A stretch of DNA of 64,000 nucleotides from NCBI RefSeq assembly GCF_037975245.1, contig NC_092569.1, positions 14,464,501 through 14,528,500 of the forward strand, in the 5' to 3' direction. Under the pieces are notes generated by a model, which ran no database searches, was not told where the DNA came from, and worked only from the letters and a program-made list of their open reading frames with translations. The DNA is from Apostichopus japonicus. Taxonomy: Eukaryota; Echinodermata; Holothuroidea; Aspidochirotida; Stichopodidae. Shown one piece after another: positions 22,070 to 34,480 of the stretch (position 1 is its first letter; each line of letters begins with the position of its first letter). Made by a program: the position numbers and the translations under genes.

Positions 22070-22620
22070 TTGCAACTGAATAAGCGTTTTCGTAGAAAAG
22101 GTCTTGTATCATGTAAGTTAACTAAAATCTCAATTAAAGATGCGGAAGTAGAACGCACTCATCATACAGTATATCTAGGTGTTTGTATTGATGACAAACT
22201 AAGTTTCACTGGTCATATAAGCAGAATACTTAAACGGGTGTACTTCATAGTCTCAACTCTATCGTATATAGTTCCATATTTTCATGTTGATGTAAGGAAA
22301 AGAGTTTTTACTGCCAATATCTTACCACACCTTATATATGCTGTTTCTGCTTGGTATCACTTTTTACTAATTAAAGATAACAAGAGAATTTTTTTTTTTT
22401 TTTAAGTATTGTTCTAGAATTTTTAATATAGATTTTAACTTTCTTATGAGTACTGTAAACAATCCTGCTAAAAATGAGTTCATTAGAAGTGTAAATTGCA
22501 TACAGAGAAATGACAGACATTCTTTGCATACCGAACTTAACTCTCTACTTTGAGAAACTACTAGGTATAATCTGAGAAACAAAGCAATAACACCAAAATT
22601 CAGAATTAATGTGTATAGAT
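22070..22620 (+). pseudogene. LINE reverse transcriptase C-terminal fragment
   Basis: QLNKRFRRKGLVSCKLTKIS, HHTVYLGVCIDDKLSFTGHI and FTANILPHLIYAVSAWYHF are the post-YADD thumb segment of CR1/Jockey-type LINE ORF2 (the YLGV-D-LSF-HI signature). A T-run at 22390 coincides with a frame break, after which RIFNIDFNFLMSTVNN and RHSLHTELNSLL-ETTRYNLRNKAI continue the C-terminus. A 5'-truncated, inactive copy. Confidence 0.8.
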
Positions 22621-22704
22621 AGTTTTATAGTTTATTTATCGTGCTGCTATTTACAAAATGGTAATCTGGATAATTTATTGTAGACAGCTGCACTTGTACG
22701 TTTT

Positions 22705-22795
22705 GTATATATATATATGTGTGTATATGTATGCGTGTATGTATGTGTGTATTTATGTATATGTATGTATGTGTATATATGTGTATTTTTATTTT
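22705..22795 (+). repeat. TATATG/TGTA microsatellite
   Basis: Interrupted (TA)n, (TG)n and TATG units just downstream of the LINE fragment, possibly grown from its tail. Confidence 0.85.
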
Positions 22796-23184
22796 CAGTG
22801 TTGACTGGCCTTGGATGCTCCCCAGTAAAGGATTCAGGTGATTATACTGTTGACTGTGTCAAGACCAAACTTTTAGTGCAAAGAATATTTATTTAATGTC
22901 AAAGGAAAAGGTGGGCCAAATATGTAGACAAAAAGCAAGAGAAATGTTAACTGATACCAAGTTGTGTGAATTGTGTACAAATATGATTTTACTGGCTTCA
23001 GCTTGCATTTCCCAATTAGCCCTAATTGATTTTTTTTTCTGTTCCAACATTGGAACAATAGTCATTGAGATACTTTGACTAACACTAAACAATCTGCTGA
23101 GTGTAGTAGAACTGGTTCTCACACAGCCTCCTTTCCCAGTATTTATGTTAAGCCTGATACTTAGTGTGACCAGCAGCATGTCAT

Positions 23185-23420
23185 TTGAAGGTAGTCTGTA
23201 TAGGCCACAAAGTTGTATTGTGACATCAAGAAGTACTTTCCTTGAGGTCTTTATAAACTCCAAATTTTTCTCAGACATTTTAAAAGAACATGCAAAAGGA
23301 CAGAATGTCCCAGTGAGGTAAATTTCCTACAGGTGGTACAAAAACAGTTTAATAATTTTGACCATCGGTGACCATATTTTAGTATCTGGCATATTTGAAG
23401 CCAATGCAACATAACTTTCA
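23185..23420 (+). repeat. Dispersed repeat, copy 1 of 3
   Basis: AAGTACTTTCCTTGAGGTCTT, TTCTCAGACATTTT, CCCAGTGAGGTAAATTTCC and ATTTTGACCA-TG-TGACCATATTT also occur in the same order at 34068-34315; the start recurs at 34385-34480. Confidence 0.8.
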
Positions 23421-24444
23421 GCTTATTTTTGTTGAAAATAATTGATATAGCTTAGAGGCCTTTATGCCCATTAACAATACATCGTAGCAACAAACGTTTT
23501 TGGTGTTTATCAATACCAGTTGTGCATGGTGAGATATTCGTTTGGAAATACCTTCTAATGAATAATGCACTGCCTGACTGCAGGCAATATATCATGATTC
23601 GATTGTTGACATGTCATGAACACACGAAAACACCCTACACAAACCCTCTGCTCCTATACCATATGATTTTATATTGCTTCCCAAGTACCATTTCCAACCA
23701 GCTAGGCATTGCCCAATCTTAAAATATAGCACATGAAAAGGAATTCCCAAGTATTTTCACCATAGTTAACATTCACAGCCTGTCGATAATTGGATTAACA
23801 ATAGTCTACCTTTAATTGATTGCCTGACCAACAAATACTGCTAGGCTACAACTGTGGACGCCAAAGCATGGTTTACTTTGATTTATGTAACCTTTTTTTC
23901 CCATGTGAATGTCATTTTGTCTTGAGATCCCCAAGATTTCAAAAGTTACTAGATGTGAGGCTATCTGTTATTGTCAATGGTTGTCAAGCATTAGTATTAA
24001 AAGTAGAAGGGAAATTGGATGATTTTTATAAAACAAAGTATTTGAAACAGCTTGTACTAAAAATAAAGAAACAGATACAGTTGTTCTATGTCACAATAGA
24101 CGTAGGATGTTGCACGAGTCTTGCAGCACTTTTGTCATTTTTTAGAAATGTATTTATCTTATGCAGCAGAGAACATGAAGGAGAATTAAATTTGCAATAA
24201 ATTTTAAATTAAATTGATATTTCCATTCATTTGTGTCTGTCCAAATAGTATCATGCAAGAAATCATTAATGACCATATATTTCAGCCGTTCATCATGTAG
24301 CGAAATTGGTCTAAAGTTCCTCTATAAATCCTGCCATTAAGAAATGCAATTAAGATGAAAAGGCATACTCCAAAGAAGCCTTGCTGTCCTGATGTTTTTG
24401 CACTACGTTTCCATACAGAAGAGCTTGTAGGACACATTTATCCG

Positions 24445-24715
24445 TGCTATTCTCTCATCCTGTCCGCGCGGACAGAAAATCACCACACACGGACGTTTTT
24501 TCCTAGTTAATAGTGTCCGTCCGGACAGATAATACTGTCCGCCGGACACAATTCCCCCCGAGAAAGTTGTCCTACGGACACAATTCCCGTGGAATAGTGT
24601 CCGTGAGACGCCCGGACACTATTCCCTGTCACACCGGCACTGTTTGCATACTGAAATTCCGGGGAAAGACGGCTGACGGCGATCCGCCGTCGTTTCGCCT
24701 CTGGCAAAATTCAAT
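24445..24715 (-). repeat. CpG-rich GTGTCCG palindrome repeat, copy 2
   Basis: Five inverted words of the form TGTCCG...CGGACA: TGTCCGCGCGGACA (near 24460), GTCCGTCCGGAC (near 24525), TGTCCGCCGGACA (near 24536), GTCCTACGGAC (near 24568) and GTGTCCGTGAGACGCCCGGACAC (near 24598). Reverse-complemented it aligns to copy 1 at GCCGGTGTG-CAG-AAT-AGTGTCCGGGCGTC. Confidence 0.7.
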
Positions 24716-24843
24716 CTAACTGTACTCTTGCAACTGTTGAGGTTGAAACGGACATACATGTTGTATAGTTATGTACTCTTCACTAAGATGGCTATGATGT
24801 ATTATTTCTGCAGGTGGTCGAGGGGTTGGAGGCTGCCCCTCCC

Positions 24844-25243
24844 CAGTAGCGGAGCTAGAGACATTGGTTGGGGGGGGGGGGCGAGAATGGTCTATAGGGG
24901 CGCTATCGAGACTATCGAAGTGGAGCGCCACCACAGGTTGGCGCGGAGCGTACAGAAATGTTTTGAGTAAAGATACTCCCTAGATCGCTGGAAATGACCC
25001 TTTCCGGGCCTTGCTAATTTGCAGATAAACAAAGAATAAATAGGTGTCATCGCCATTTTGTCAGAAAATTACACCAACAAAATGTGACAAATGTCAATAG
25101 GTGTTTGAGAGCGCAATCAAAAAGTCAATAATCGCGAATAAGTCAAAAGTGGTAAAAAGCTGAAAAGGGCGCCAGCAGTCCATTTGAGTCCGCCAGGGGG
25201 GGGGGCATCCGCCCCCTTTGACTGTATGGACGCTCCGCCACTG
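24844..25243 (+). mobile_element. hAT-type MITE with 8-bp TSD
   Basis: 400 bp, ends CAGTAGCGGAGC and GCTCCGCCACTG (one mismatch), flanked by CCCCTCCC at 24836-24843 and 25244-25251. Interior shares a segment with the 17.8-kb relative. Non-coding. Confidence 0.85.
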
Positions 25244-25695
25244 CCCCTCCCCAGATGTTGCCCTCCGGTTTCAATGCCTTATTATCATTTTGGTAATACC
25301 GAGAGAAAAAAATGACACCGACATTCCAAAAATTACTATAGAAATAACAAAAATCGACGAAGTGTAAGAATGTTACCACCGTCGCAAGTAGCAAACATCA
25401 GCATTAAAAATATAACAAGTGTTTTTTTTTTTCTCTCAGTTTTCTTTTTTAATTTAATTTTTCCCTTTTTGAGTTAACGAACAATCTAGGGTGAGAGCTA
25501 GTGATATTTTATGACCCATAACAGCGCCATAAGTTATGATATGAATATTCAGTATGAATAGTGTGAATAATCAGCACGTTACACGTGAGTGACAGGGCAC
25601 GAGTATTGTTAGAGTAAATAGCTTGTAGCATAGCTTAGCATGTACAAGGAATACGTACAAAGCATACATATCGTACATATCATACATGTGTACAT

Positions 25696-25968
25696 ATGGT
25701 TCCAGGTCGATTACTGCAAGCAAAATCTCGCATGGAATCAAATTGTAAAACGGAATCCGGTGAACATTCTGACTATTATTTTCGCACATTTGAATGGGCA
25801 ACGAACTACATTATTTTAAATATGTTGGATTTAGTTCACAAGCCAGGGGAGTGTATACTTCAGAGGAAAAAAACAGCAAAATTGGCTTGTAATATTAGGA
25901 CATACTACCCAGATGGATATCGCAAAAGAGCGGCTGGACTTTGTTTTCGTAGCGAATCCAAGAATGAG
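25696..25968 (+). CDS. NUDT3/4-like: Diphosphoinositol polyphosphate phosphohydrolase, exon 1
   Basis: First coding exon of a NUDT3/NUDT4/NUDT10-type Nudix hydrolase, the enzymes that remove the beta-phosphate of inositol pyrophosphates (PP-InsP5) and also act on dinucleoside polyphosphates and mRNA caps in the cytoplasm. The exon ends YYPDGYRKRAAGLCFRSESKNE at donor GTGAGT (25969), phase 0, matching the family's N-terminal edge of the Nudix fold. In-frame ATGs lie at 25696, 25732 and 25822. The longest start would give an N-terminal extension of about 70 residues not typical of the family; 25822 leaves a more usual but still long leader. The start is therefore undecided. No TATA box is seen. 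Confidence 0.88.
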
Positions 25969-28785
25969 GTGAGTCGCCTATTTAGGCTACTGTCTCCACG
26001 ACTGACCTTCCAATCCCTAGCCTGGGTCTAAGACAAGATTCAAATGTTTTTTAGCGTTCAAATTGCCCTTGTCCTACGGTGATCATGTTTGATATTGAAA
26101 GGATGCATTTCTAATGCTATCGTGTTTCCATTCCGGGAAACACGGTAACACTTTCTTCTCTATCATGGTTAGGCAGGAAAGCCTGGCCTATGCTTATGCA
26201 GTAATGTCCTATGCTTACAACTTAAATTATACTCGGGTATTGGATACTACTGACCTACTGTAGGCCCAACAATGTTACTAACTGTTATGCTTGTAGCCTA
26301 ATAGGTATAGTCAGCTCTAGGTACCCATATGATCTAGTCTAGACTGAACTTTACTTCTTAACCGTCTGGACGGATAAATGACCAGTAGTAGTACTGTAGT
26401 GGTTGGGATGCCAGGAGGGGTCGCTGGTGGTTGTATACTGCCAGTGCCAGGTGAATTTGGTCCACCACAGCATTCCCTTCAAGATGAAATTCTATTAAGT
26501 TAGGCCTAATATGCTGTTACACTTACAGTAGTCTAGTTGTATTTTTGGGCCTACAGCAAGTAACAGCATGATGTTACCACCACACAGGTTTATTTCTTTT
26601 AACATTTAGGCCTAGGCTATATAGGGCCTAGGCTAGGCCCTATGACTGTGAGGATTGGACTTCTTTTTGCACAGTGGGCTTGGGTGCCCCCAAAGCATGA
26701 AACCTCATAGATTTAGAAATTCTAAAGCCTACTAAGGCTAGGCCTAATTATTGTTACAAGGATCTACACATATAAACTACAGTAGTCTACTGTAAGCCCT
26801 AAATTTGATGACTCGAGGTAATACAGTACTGTATGTACAACTATTAACAGGCCCATTGACTTACACACTAAATCACAAAAGTAATGTGGTCTCTAAGTCT
26901 GGATAGGAGTTCTCACAAGCTAAACACTACCCATCACTGGATAGCTGACAAGTTGGCCATTCGTGGCATCATCAATTTCCCATTTCTTGATGATGCAGAT
27001 ATTTGCTATGAGAGGCTGAAGTTTTTGTCACTTGTAAACAAACCTCTTTACTTTTACAATAGCAGTAAATCATTTTTGTAGGCTGCTCCTGGGAGGCCTG
27101 AAGGGGTCTAAAAGTGCCTCAATTGAACCAATCATTGCACCACATGTACTTCCATTAATGCTCTTCAACATACAAGCCACAAAAAGACAAAACCTTATTG
27201 ATAACATATCAAAAAAGATGTTATCCTGGTGCTTTATGGCATTTTTCCTGCAGATGGATTGATAAAGACTCTCATAGGAGTATGCCACCTCGAGTGAGCC
27301 CCCACTTCCCTGTCTGTTATTTCTTTATTCTTTTGCACAGTATGTTTCATGATTTATAGGGGAGGTCGACTCGAAACAACAATATGTTTTCATCCAAACC
27401 CAATTATTAATTGAGTGATTTGACTGAACTTCTCACTTAATAATTGGGCAGGATATTAACTAAAAATTAGAAAAGAAAAACATGAATTGTAATGCCAATT
27501 TTTTTCTCTAGGTTTGTTTCCTTCACACTCTCAGCTTTATTCTTCCCATTTTTCCTCCCTTATTCTAGAATTTTGATCACAAACAAGTTTGAGGTCTTCT
27601 ACAAAACACACCTCATTTTGCAACTTATACGGTCAAGGTACTGCACATATATGTACAGTAGGTCAAACCATTTGTAGATAAAGTGCCCAAAACATGAGAA
27701 ATGTATGCAAATCACAAGAAAAGTAACAATTTTAGTAAGCACTGCATGTTATGAGTGTAGCTCTACTGTAGGTTAGTTCCAAAATGTTTGCATTTTCCTA
27801 ACACTTTTTTAGGAAATTTTTAGGAAGGCTATTGAACGTTAAGATATTTCATTTGAAACCTGCAGTAAGAAAAGGGGCCATTCATGCTAAATATCAATTT
27901 AATTACAATGAGTACAACAAGCCAAATCATCACCGTTGTAAACGTACTGTATGTAGTACAGTATGGTGGAAACAGTGATACAGTAAAAGCAAATTTCTAC
28001 ATATTTAGACATACATATTTCGACAAGTTGCAGAAAATTGGTGCCAAATTCTGTATAATATGTATATTAACTAAGTCTACGTTGCTGTCTTTTAACACCT
28101 TCATGTGCAATATATACTGTACTGTAGCCAACACTGTGGAGATTGGGAGGAAACATTTTCTGAGTTATTTTTTTATGGACAACATTTTTATATTGTACAT
28201 ATTTTTAGTTGCAGCTGTTTACCCTTGGCAGCTGATGCTTTGATTGTTTTCAGTGCAGGGATAGCTTCATACTGAGATCTCTGGTGGTTTCCTGTTTAGT
28301 GGCTCTAGTCTAGGTGTATATATTGAGACAGTAGTTTTGTGGTGGCATTGTGGATTTGTGGGTAGTAACTTAAGGTTACAACTTACGTATATTGATAGGT
28401 CATAGTTGAATATGGAAATTATTGTTTTTTTTTTGGGGGGGGGGGGAAGTAAGTCTATGATGATTTTTTGTTTTTTGTATGGTACAGCAAATGCCCTTTA
28501 AAGTATGGTATTTGAAATATTAATGATTGGCTAGGATTCTGAGCAATACCATACTGCAAGTATGTGCATGTGATTTGATTGATATGTAGTAAATACTGTA
28601 GTACTACATACAGTGTGTGTGCTGTAGCATCTGCCCAGCTGCCTGGGTACATGTATGTATTAGAATACACTTTAGAGTATAATATACAGTACATTATATA
28701 TAAAATTAAATTAAAATATTTTGATATATGAACAGTATCCGTATCCTTTTATTTTGCTTTTTTGTTTGCTTTGTGTTTTACCCAG
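25969..28785 (+). other. NUDT3/4-like intron 1
   Basis: 2.8 kb. Contains dispersed repeat copy B (26852-27290), many AGGCCTA words near 26600 and scattered TACAGTA/TACTGTA words. A G-run lies at 28433. Confidence 0.8.
26852..27290 (-). repeat. Dispersed coding-like repeat, copy B
   Basis: Partner of 1161-1538. On the minus strand it keeps an open frame of 72 codons (27070-27288) including ACMLKSINGSTCGAMIGSIE and DPFRPPRSSLQK, whereas copy A has stops. The function of the peptide is not recognised. Confidence 0.75.
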
Positions 28786-28896
28786 GTATTACTAGTGTCC
28801 AGCAGTAGATCATCTAATGCATGGGTCATTCCAGGGGGCGGCTTAGAGCCGAACGAAGATTCCAGCTGTGCAGCGGTACGGGAGCTTCTAGAAGAA
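28786..28896 (+). CDS. NUDT3/4-like: Diphosphoinositol polyphosphate phosphohydrolase, exon 2 (Nudix box)
   Basis: 37 codons, phase 0 to 0, acceptor TTTTACCCAG and donor GTAAGT (28897). VLLVSSSRSSNAWVIPGGGL followed by EPNEDSSCAAVRELLEE is the Nudix box GGGxExxE...AAVREL-EE; the closing AGV lies at the start of the next exon, so the catalytic box is split by an intron. All metal-binding Glu residues of REL-EE are present, consistent with an active enzyme. VSSSR and WVIPGGG are signature words of the DIPP subfamily. Confidence 0.95.
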
Positions 28897-31823
28897 GTAA
28901 GTCAAACGTGAATGTCAAAGCACACATTAACAGTACAGTACTGTAGGACACAGTCATGCAGGGCTCCGCAGTTAGGTTAAGTTTATATACTGTACGTGGT
29001 ACGTGTGTGGGCCAGATCAAAACATTGGTTGATCGAGCTAAGAGCCAGATAGGCCTTTTAACTTTACAAACTTGAGAAATGGGCAGAATTGGAATTGGAA
29101 TATGGAACAATGTAATATCAAACCATGTACCATCTAGGCCTGTACAGGTGTACAGCATTTATTGTACTTCTTAAATTTACACAACTCTTTTTCATTTTTA
29201 AGAAAGAATTTTGTACAAGATAATAGGTATGAGACACAGCCTAAGGCCCTAACTCAGTTTAGAACTTAAGTGGACAGTGTACAGCGGTATATTAATTCTA
29301 CATAGAAACAAAGTTACTGCAATTGCAGTTTGTTGACTTTGAGCCTTCCCTTAAGAACAAACATTTTAATTATGTAGGCCTACAGCTATTAACTTAGGCC
29401 TACAGTTCTAATCCTTTACTGTCTTTAAATTCTTAACAACCTTTTGTAAACAATGTTGCAATGTTTGTACTTTAGATAAAAGCCTCAACAAAAGTGTTCA
29501 CAAATAATCTGATTGCTGTTTACTGTGTCCGTTGCTGTCAAAAACAATCTAACAGAACAAACAGGGTATGTCAACCCCATTTTCCAACTTTACTGTGACC
29601 CTCAAATCAGTTTACAACTTTTGGCATGCTATCATACAGTAGGTAACAATACTAATGACCCAACAGCTATAATTACAGTATGTTCTTGAGAGTGTGTGTA
29701 CATTAATTTTCTTTAATAGTGTGACATCATTCTTCTTCAGTACATCCTTCTGTAGGAAAATCAAATGCTGTGTAAGGGAATAACTTGTCCAGTAGTGTAT
29801 CGCATACATCTCAATATCACGCAAACCTTGGCAAATTGTAACACAGATCGTGGGGGAGACCTCATAAAGGCTCATATCAGTTTCTTATTCACTAGAATTG
29901 CATAAATTTGTACAATTTTTCCATATTTAATGAGAAGAAATTTGTCAGTAAAACTCATAAACCCTGAAGAACTGGCACTGAATAAAAAGAGATGCTTCAA
30001 TATAAATTATTCCATTGCTGATACTGTATACATGTACTATATAGTCATTCAGGATAGAAGCCTGGTGTGTACAACACATGTTATTCATTAAAATGGCATA
30101 TTGGTATCATAGAGCAGTATGTACAGTAAACAGGTACATGTTATACAGTATGTACTGTACCATCTACAGGTTGTAGAACAAGCCTACATAGACCTCAATG
30201 TTGTCTATATATAGACATAGCCATCTTCATGTTAATAGTGCACAACTTGATTGGAACATAAATTTATGCCCCTTAAATTCTCATTCCAGTAATGAAAAAA
30301 TCAAATTTACAGTACTTAACCCACCAGATTTAGTCTCATTTCTCTCAAATTAAATGCTCGTTCTGCCGAGATGGATCATTCGCATTGCCTCGGACTGCCA
30401 GTCTGCCCGACATTTAATAACAGTACGTACAGGATCGAAGGGTTGTACCCCCGCCTGTAGGACATTATTAATGTCAGCTATTTTTAGCGCCTCTCTATAT
30501 TTTATTGAAGAGCCGTGCTTGTAGCTCATTGAGGATAGCTCTTGGATCTGTCAATGTGACATTCCAGCTCAGTGGATCTCATTTTTAATGAAAATTTAGA
30601 GTCCATGATGTTAAAGAAGAAGTTGTCAATCAGCCATGTTACCCTGGCATTAAGACAGGTCGTGCTGGTTGATGACAGTGTGTCGCCCCTGTACGTCGCT
30701 TTGATTCGTTTCTGCTCGTAAAACTAAAACGTGCAGTTACTGTATAAATTACAAGAATGTTAATTGCTGGGATATGGTGTATACCGTACAGTAGTGGGGC
30801 TGCAGGATCCCGTAGAATTAAATTGTCATTTATAAAATACTGAACTGTCGTTGATGTTCACAAAAAGAGCTAAAGCTCTATATACAGTATACTGTTCGGC
30901 ACATCCATATCAGTTTGACCCATTTCGCAAACATTTTGCGATGCGATACAGGGTCAATTATTCCCATCTGAGTAGTGATGCCTACCGTACAGTACAGTAC
31001 ATCATTATTACAACATTTGTGTGCAATTTCATACGTGTGCAGCTCTTAGAAGTGGCTTCCACTTCTATACATTTGTTATTGTTGTCTTGTGACTCTCCGC
31101 CACGCCATGTCACAAAATGATGAAACTTTGATTTATTTTTCCAATGTTCGTTGACAGAATTGTTTAGCTAGCAGATTAATAGTTGACAACTTTAGTGAAA
31201 CATAAACAGTTTCTTGGGACTGTAACGCCTTCTTTCAGTTTCAAGTACAGTATACAGTATAAATAATGTCATATTCACACTGTGGTAGGGTGTATTTACC
31301 AAAGTCACTTTGAATCATGGATGTTTTCGTGAACTTTTGGACTCTGCTCTAGTAACCTTCCATGTACAGTAACTACATTACAGGTAAATAACACTAAGTG
31401 GCTCATACATCTATACACTTTTCAATATATCTGTGTATCATATTTCAATAGAGCTCTCTAAATTCTTGATTTAATCTTTGTACTGACTGATGTAATGTTT
31501 ATCATCATCATGAGGGGATCATAACAGGGAGGGCAAAGGTTTTGTAAATTACATTGCATAAATACATCCTCCAGTGAATACAGTACTGTACAGTATTTAC
31601 TTTATACATTGGGTGATCCGTGCAGTCTCAGTGGCGTTCTGAGAAAGCCTAGGGTTAGTAAACTTAGCTATATTTTGAAGTGCCAATTGTGGTAACATTT
31701 TGTTACTTTTCAGTTACAATATTTACTGTAAAAGTTAAATTACAATGTTACATATTCAATCGCCGTGTGCAGATATGTAGTGTTGTAGTTCAACTGCCGA
31801 CGTCAGATTTATCATTTAACAGT

Positions 31824-32366
31824 AGGGTGCTCCAGATCAGATCCCCTGAAAGTTATCAGAGTTCTAATCATCTCTCCATGGGGTAAACTAATGCATTGAT
31901 CCGGACACATTTACACTTTTATCGTACTCTGATACGTCCCCAGCTTTTCACCGGATGTTGATAAAAATTCGGATTGGAAATGTGTCATGCGCAGCCGTGT
32001 ATCGCGTAGTACATATACTCCAAAACTTTTGTTGTCATGGTTGCATAGCCTTAGGGTGGCAAAACTCTATGCACGGCCCACACACACTCAATCTACATAG
32101 GAATTAGCACAATCATGATACAGGACTGGAATTTCACTCGAGAATGCATGTGACGTAATGAGGGACATCTCGGCGCACTGTTGATGCGGGAGTGTTTACA
32201 TTGCAAAATTGATCTCGACATTCGGATCAGATCTTGGTCTATGCCAGCATCAAAATAGGAGGATCAGATCCGGATCTGAAGTGGGTTTACACTACAGCCG
32301 TGATCTCGACGTCAGGATCAGATGACGACATCGATATCTGATGTAGATCTAGTGTAAAAGCACCCT
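31824..32366 (+). mobile_element. Candidate MITE with GATCAGATC subterminal words
   Basis: Ends AGGGTGCT (31824) and AGCACCCT (32366) are inverted. Beside and between them occur repeated CAGATCAGATC, CGGATCAGATC, AGGATCAGATC and GTGTAAAAG/ACATTTACAC words. No clear target duplication, so boundaries are tentative. Confidence 0.4.
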
Positions 32367-34067
32367 TAATCACATACAGAACAATAACATACAGAACGTA
32401 CCATACACGTTACCGTTTAGTTTCAAGTCAGCCACTTAACCTCCATTTCATTTTAAATTATAAAACCAGAGTACTACAGTCCGAGTGACTAGTCACCCTA
32501 ATAAATGACAGTAAATAGAAATGGGATTTTAGTGTCAAATAGCAACTACAAATTAATCATGGCCACTGCTACTCTAAGGTCAATGCTCCTTGAAAGTCAT
32601 ATGAGCTTCAAATTGTAACAATGTATTTTAGGTGCGACATCTTGCCAAAAACTTGCAGGTTGTGCTATGTGCATGAATTTAGTACCCTGTGGTTTAGTAT
32701 GTATATCTGTACAGTTGTACACAGTAATATTTTGATTTCTGAGCACAATACTGTGTGGCATGCATTCATATTATTTTTCTACCCTCATGGTACTAATTAG
32801 TTATAAACAGTGTTTAGAGAGCCCTATATATACATGTACCTGTACATAATGAAAAGAAAAAATTCTGTTTTTTTTTATATTTTGTTTTGTCAATTTTCTT
32901 TCTTTGTATAGCTCTAGTTCTGCTTTCTGGATGAAATGTGAAGGATATTTAAGTGAATGCACATTGTGTAAATAAACGATAATTTTGCAAATTGTGCATT
33001 CTCAACTAAATGTGTGGAATTACAATAATTTTGCAAAGTTTGCATTCTCAACAAACCTTCATGAGTAGGATGAAAACGTTGAAACAGTTTTACTGTACAT
33101 AGACCTTCGTCAGTGTCTCAGCTAATAAGAACGAGCAGCAGTATGAAGAAAGGAGTTGAATTAATCAATTTCTTCTCTCTTGCGGCAGTGTCTGTAGCCC
33201 AGACTCTGACACTGGTTTGAGAATAGTAGGGGTAGAGGGAGGGGGGAGGGAGGGAGAGAGAGATGAAAGAAGCCAATAGTCCCATTTTCCCCTCCCATAG
33301 TGTCTGGGACCTGTGTACAATTTTTTTTTTTTTTTAACCTCTGACTTTGCCATACTGTACCTTGTTATAACTTGTAAATGGTAAACATTTGTCTCTGGAC
33401 ATCTGCCTTTGTTAGTTTAGGTACTGACCAGGTATGTGTATTCAGTACTGCCCAGTACATGTTGATGTAGAGCTCAAAACAAACGGACTGTTATACAGTA
33501 GGTAGATATGCAAGCAAATTTGATTCAAGCAAAGGTCAGCTATAATGGTTGACATAACAGTCAAAATCACAACAAGCGTCACAACCTCTTGTACTGTACA
33601 AGCAACTTGGCCTGAGTCACACCTTCATCACAGTGCACTTTGTACTTTACAAACTTAAGACATGCAATATGTTACTTTAAAGGGTGTGAAGACTCCAGCA
33701 AAAGGAAATGCAATCTGACCTAGTTTCGAATGAGGTGTAACAGAAGTGTTAGACACCACCATCAATCCCAGAAAATACACACACAGCTTGCTACTGTCGG
33801 TAATTAGACACTAGTGCACAGTCAGTACATGCAGCTAGGGTCAATACCAACAGCACAGTGTACATATAATAGCAGCGATGGACATCTCAGGTCTAGATAA
33901 AAGATAACAAGGTATCACGTTTCATTACTGTACCCATTTTGTAGGGACACGAACAAAACGTCACTTGCAAGCAATGGAAAGTTAGCTTTTTCAGATGAAC
34001 GCACACGGTTTGGGGCGAGTCTTCAATGCCTTTAAGACAGGCAGTATATGTTACCTTAAACTTAAAG

Positions 34068-34315
34068 ATAGTCAGTATAGGCCCCAAATTATAGCATGCG
34101 ATAATTGCTAGAAGTTTTCAAAAAGTACTTTCCTGGAGGTCTTTAGTTCTTTACCCTCCAAATTGTTCTCAGACATTTTGAAGTCACAAGATGACTGAAT
34201 TTCCCAGTGAGGCAAATTTCCTTGAAGGTTGTAATGAAAACAGATAAAGAATTTTGACCAATGATGACCATATTTGAATATCTAGCATATTTGGGGCCAA
34301 TACAGCATACCTCTA
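34068..34315 (+). repeat. Dispersed repeat, copy 2 of 3
   Basis: Collinear with 23185-23420 (AGTACTTTCCTGGAGGTCTTT, TTCTCAGACATTTT, CCCAGTGAGGCAAATTTCC, TTTTGACCAATGATGACC). Confidence 0.8.
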
Positions 34316-34384
34316 AGTTACTGTATTCTAGTATCAAATGGTCCATTGTGGAGACAATTACAGGTACAGTCAAGAATGTGAGAA

Positions 34385-34480
34385 TGTGTTTTAAGGGTTG
34401 TCAGTATGGGCCACAAAATTTATGATGCCAAAAATTGCATGAACCTTTGAAAAGTATTTTCTGTGATGTATTGACCACTC
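34385..34480 (+). repeat. Dispersed repeat, partial copy 3
   Basis: GGTTGTCAGTATGGGCCACAAA and GAAAAGTATTTTCTGTGATGT correspond to the first third of the other two copies; it follows copy 2 at about 315 bp, a local tandem duplication. Confidence 0.6.
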
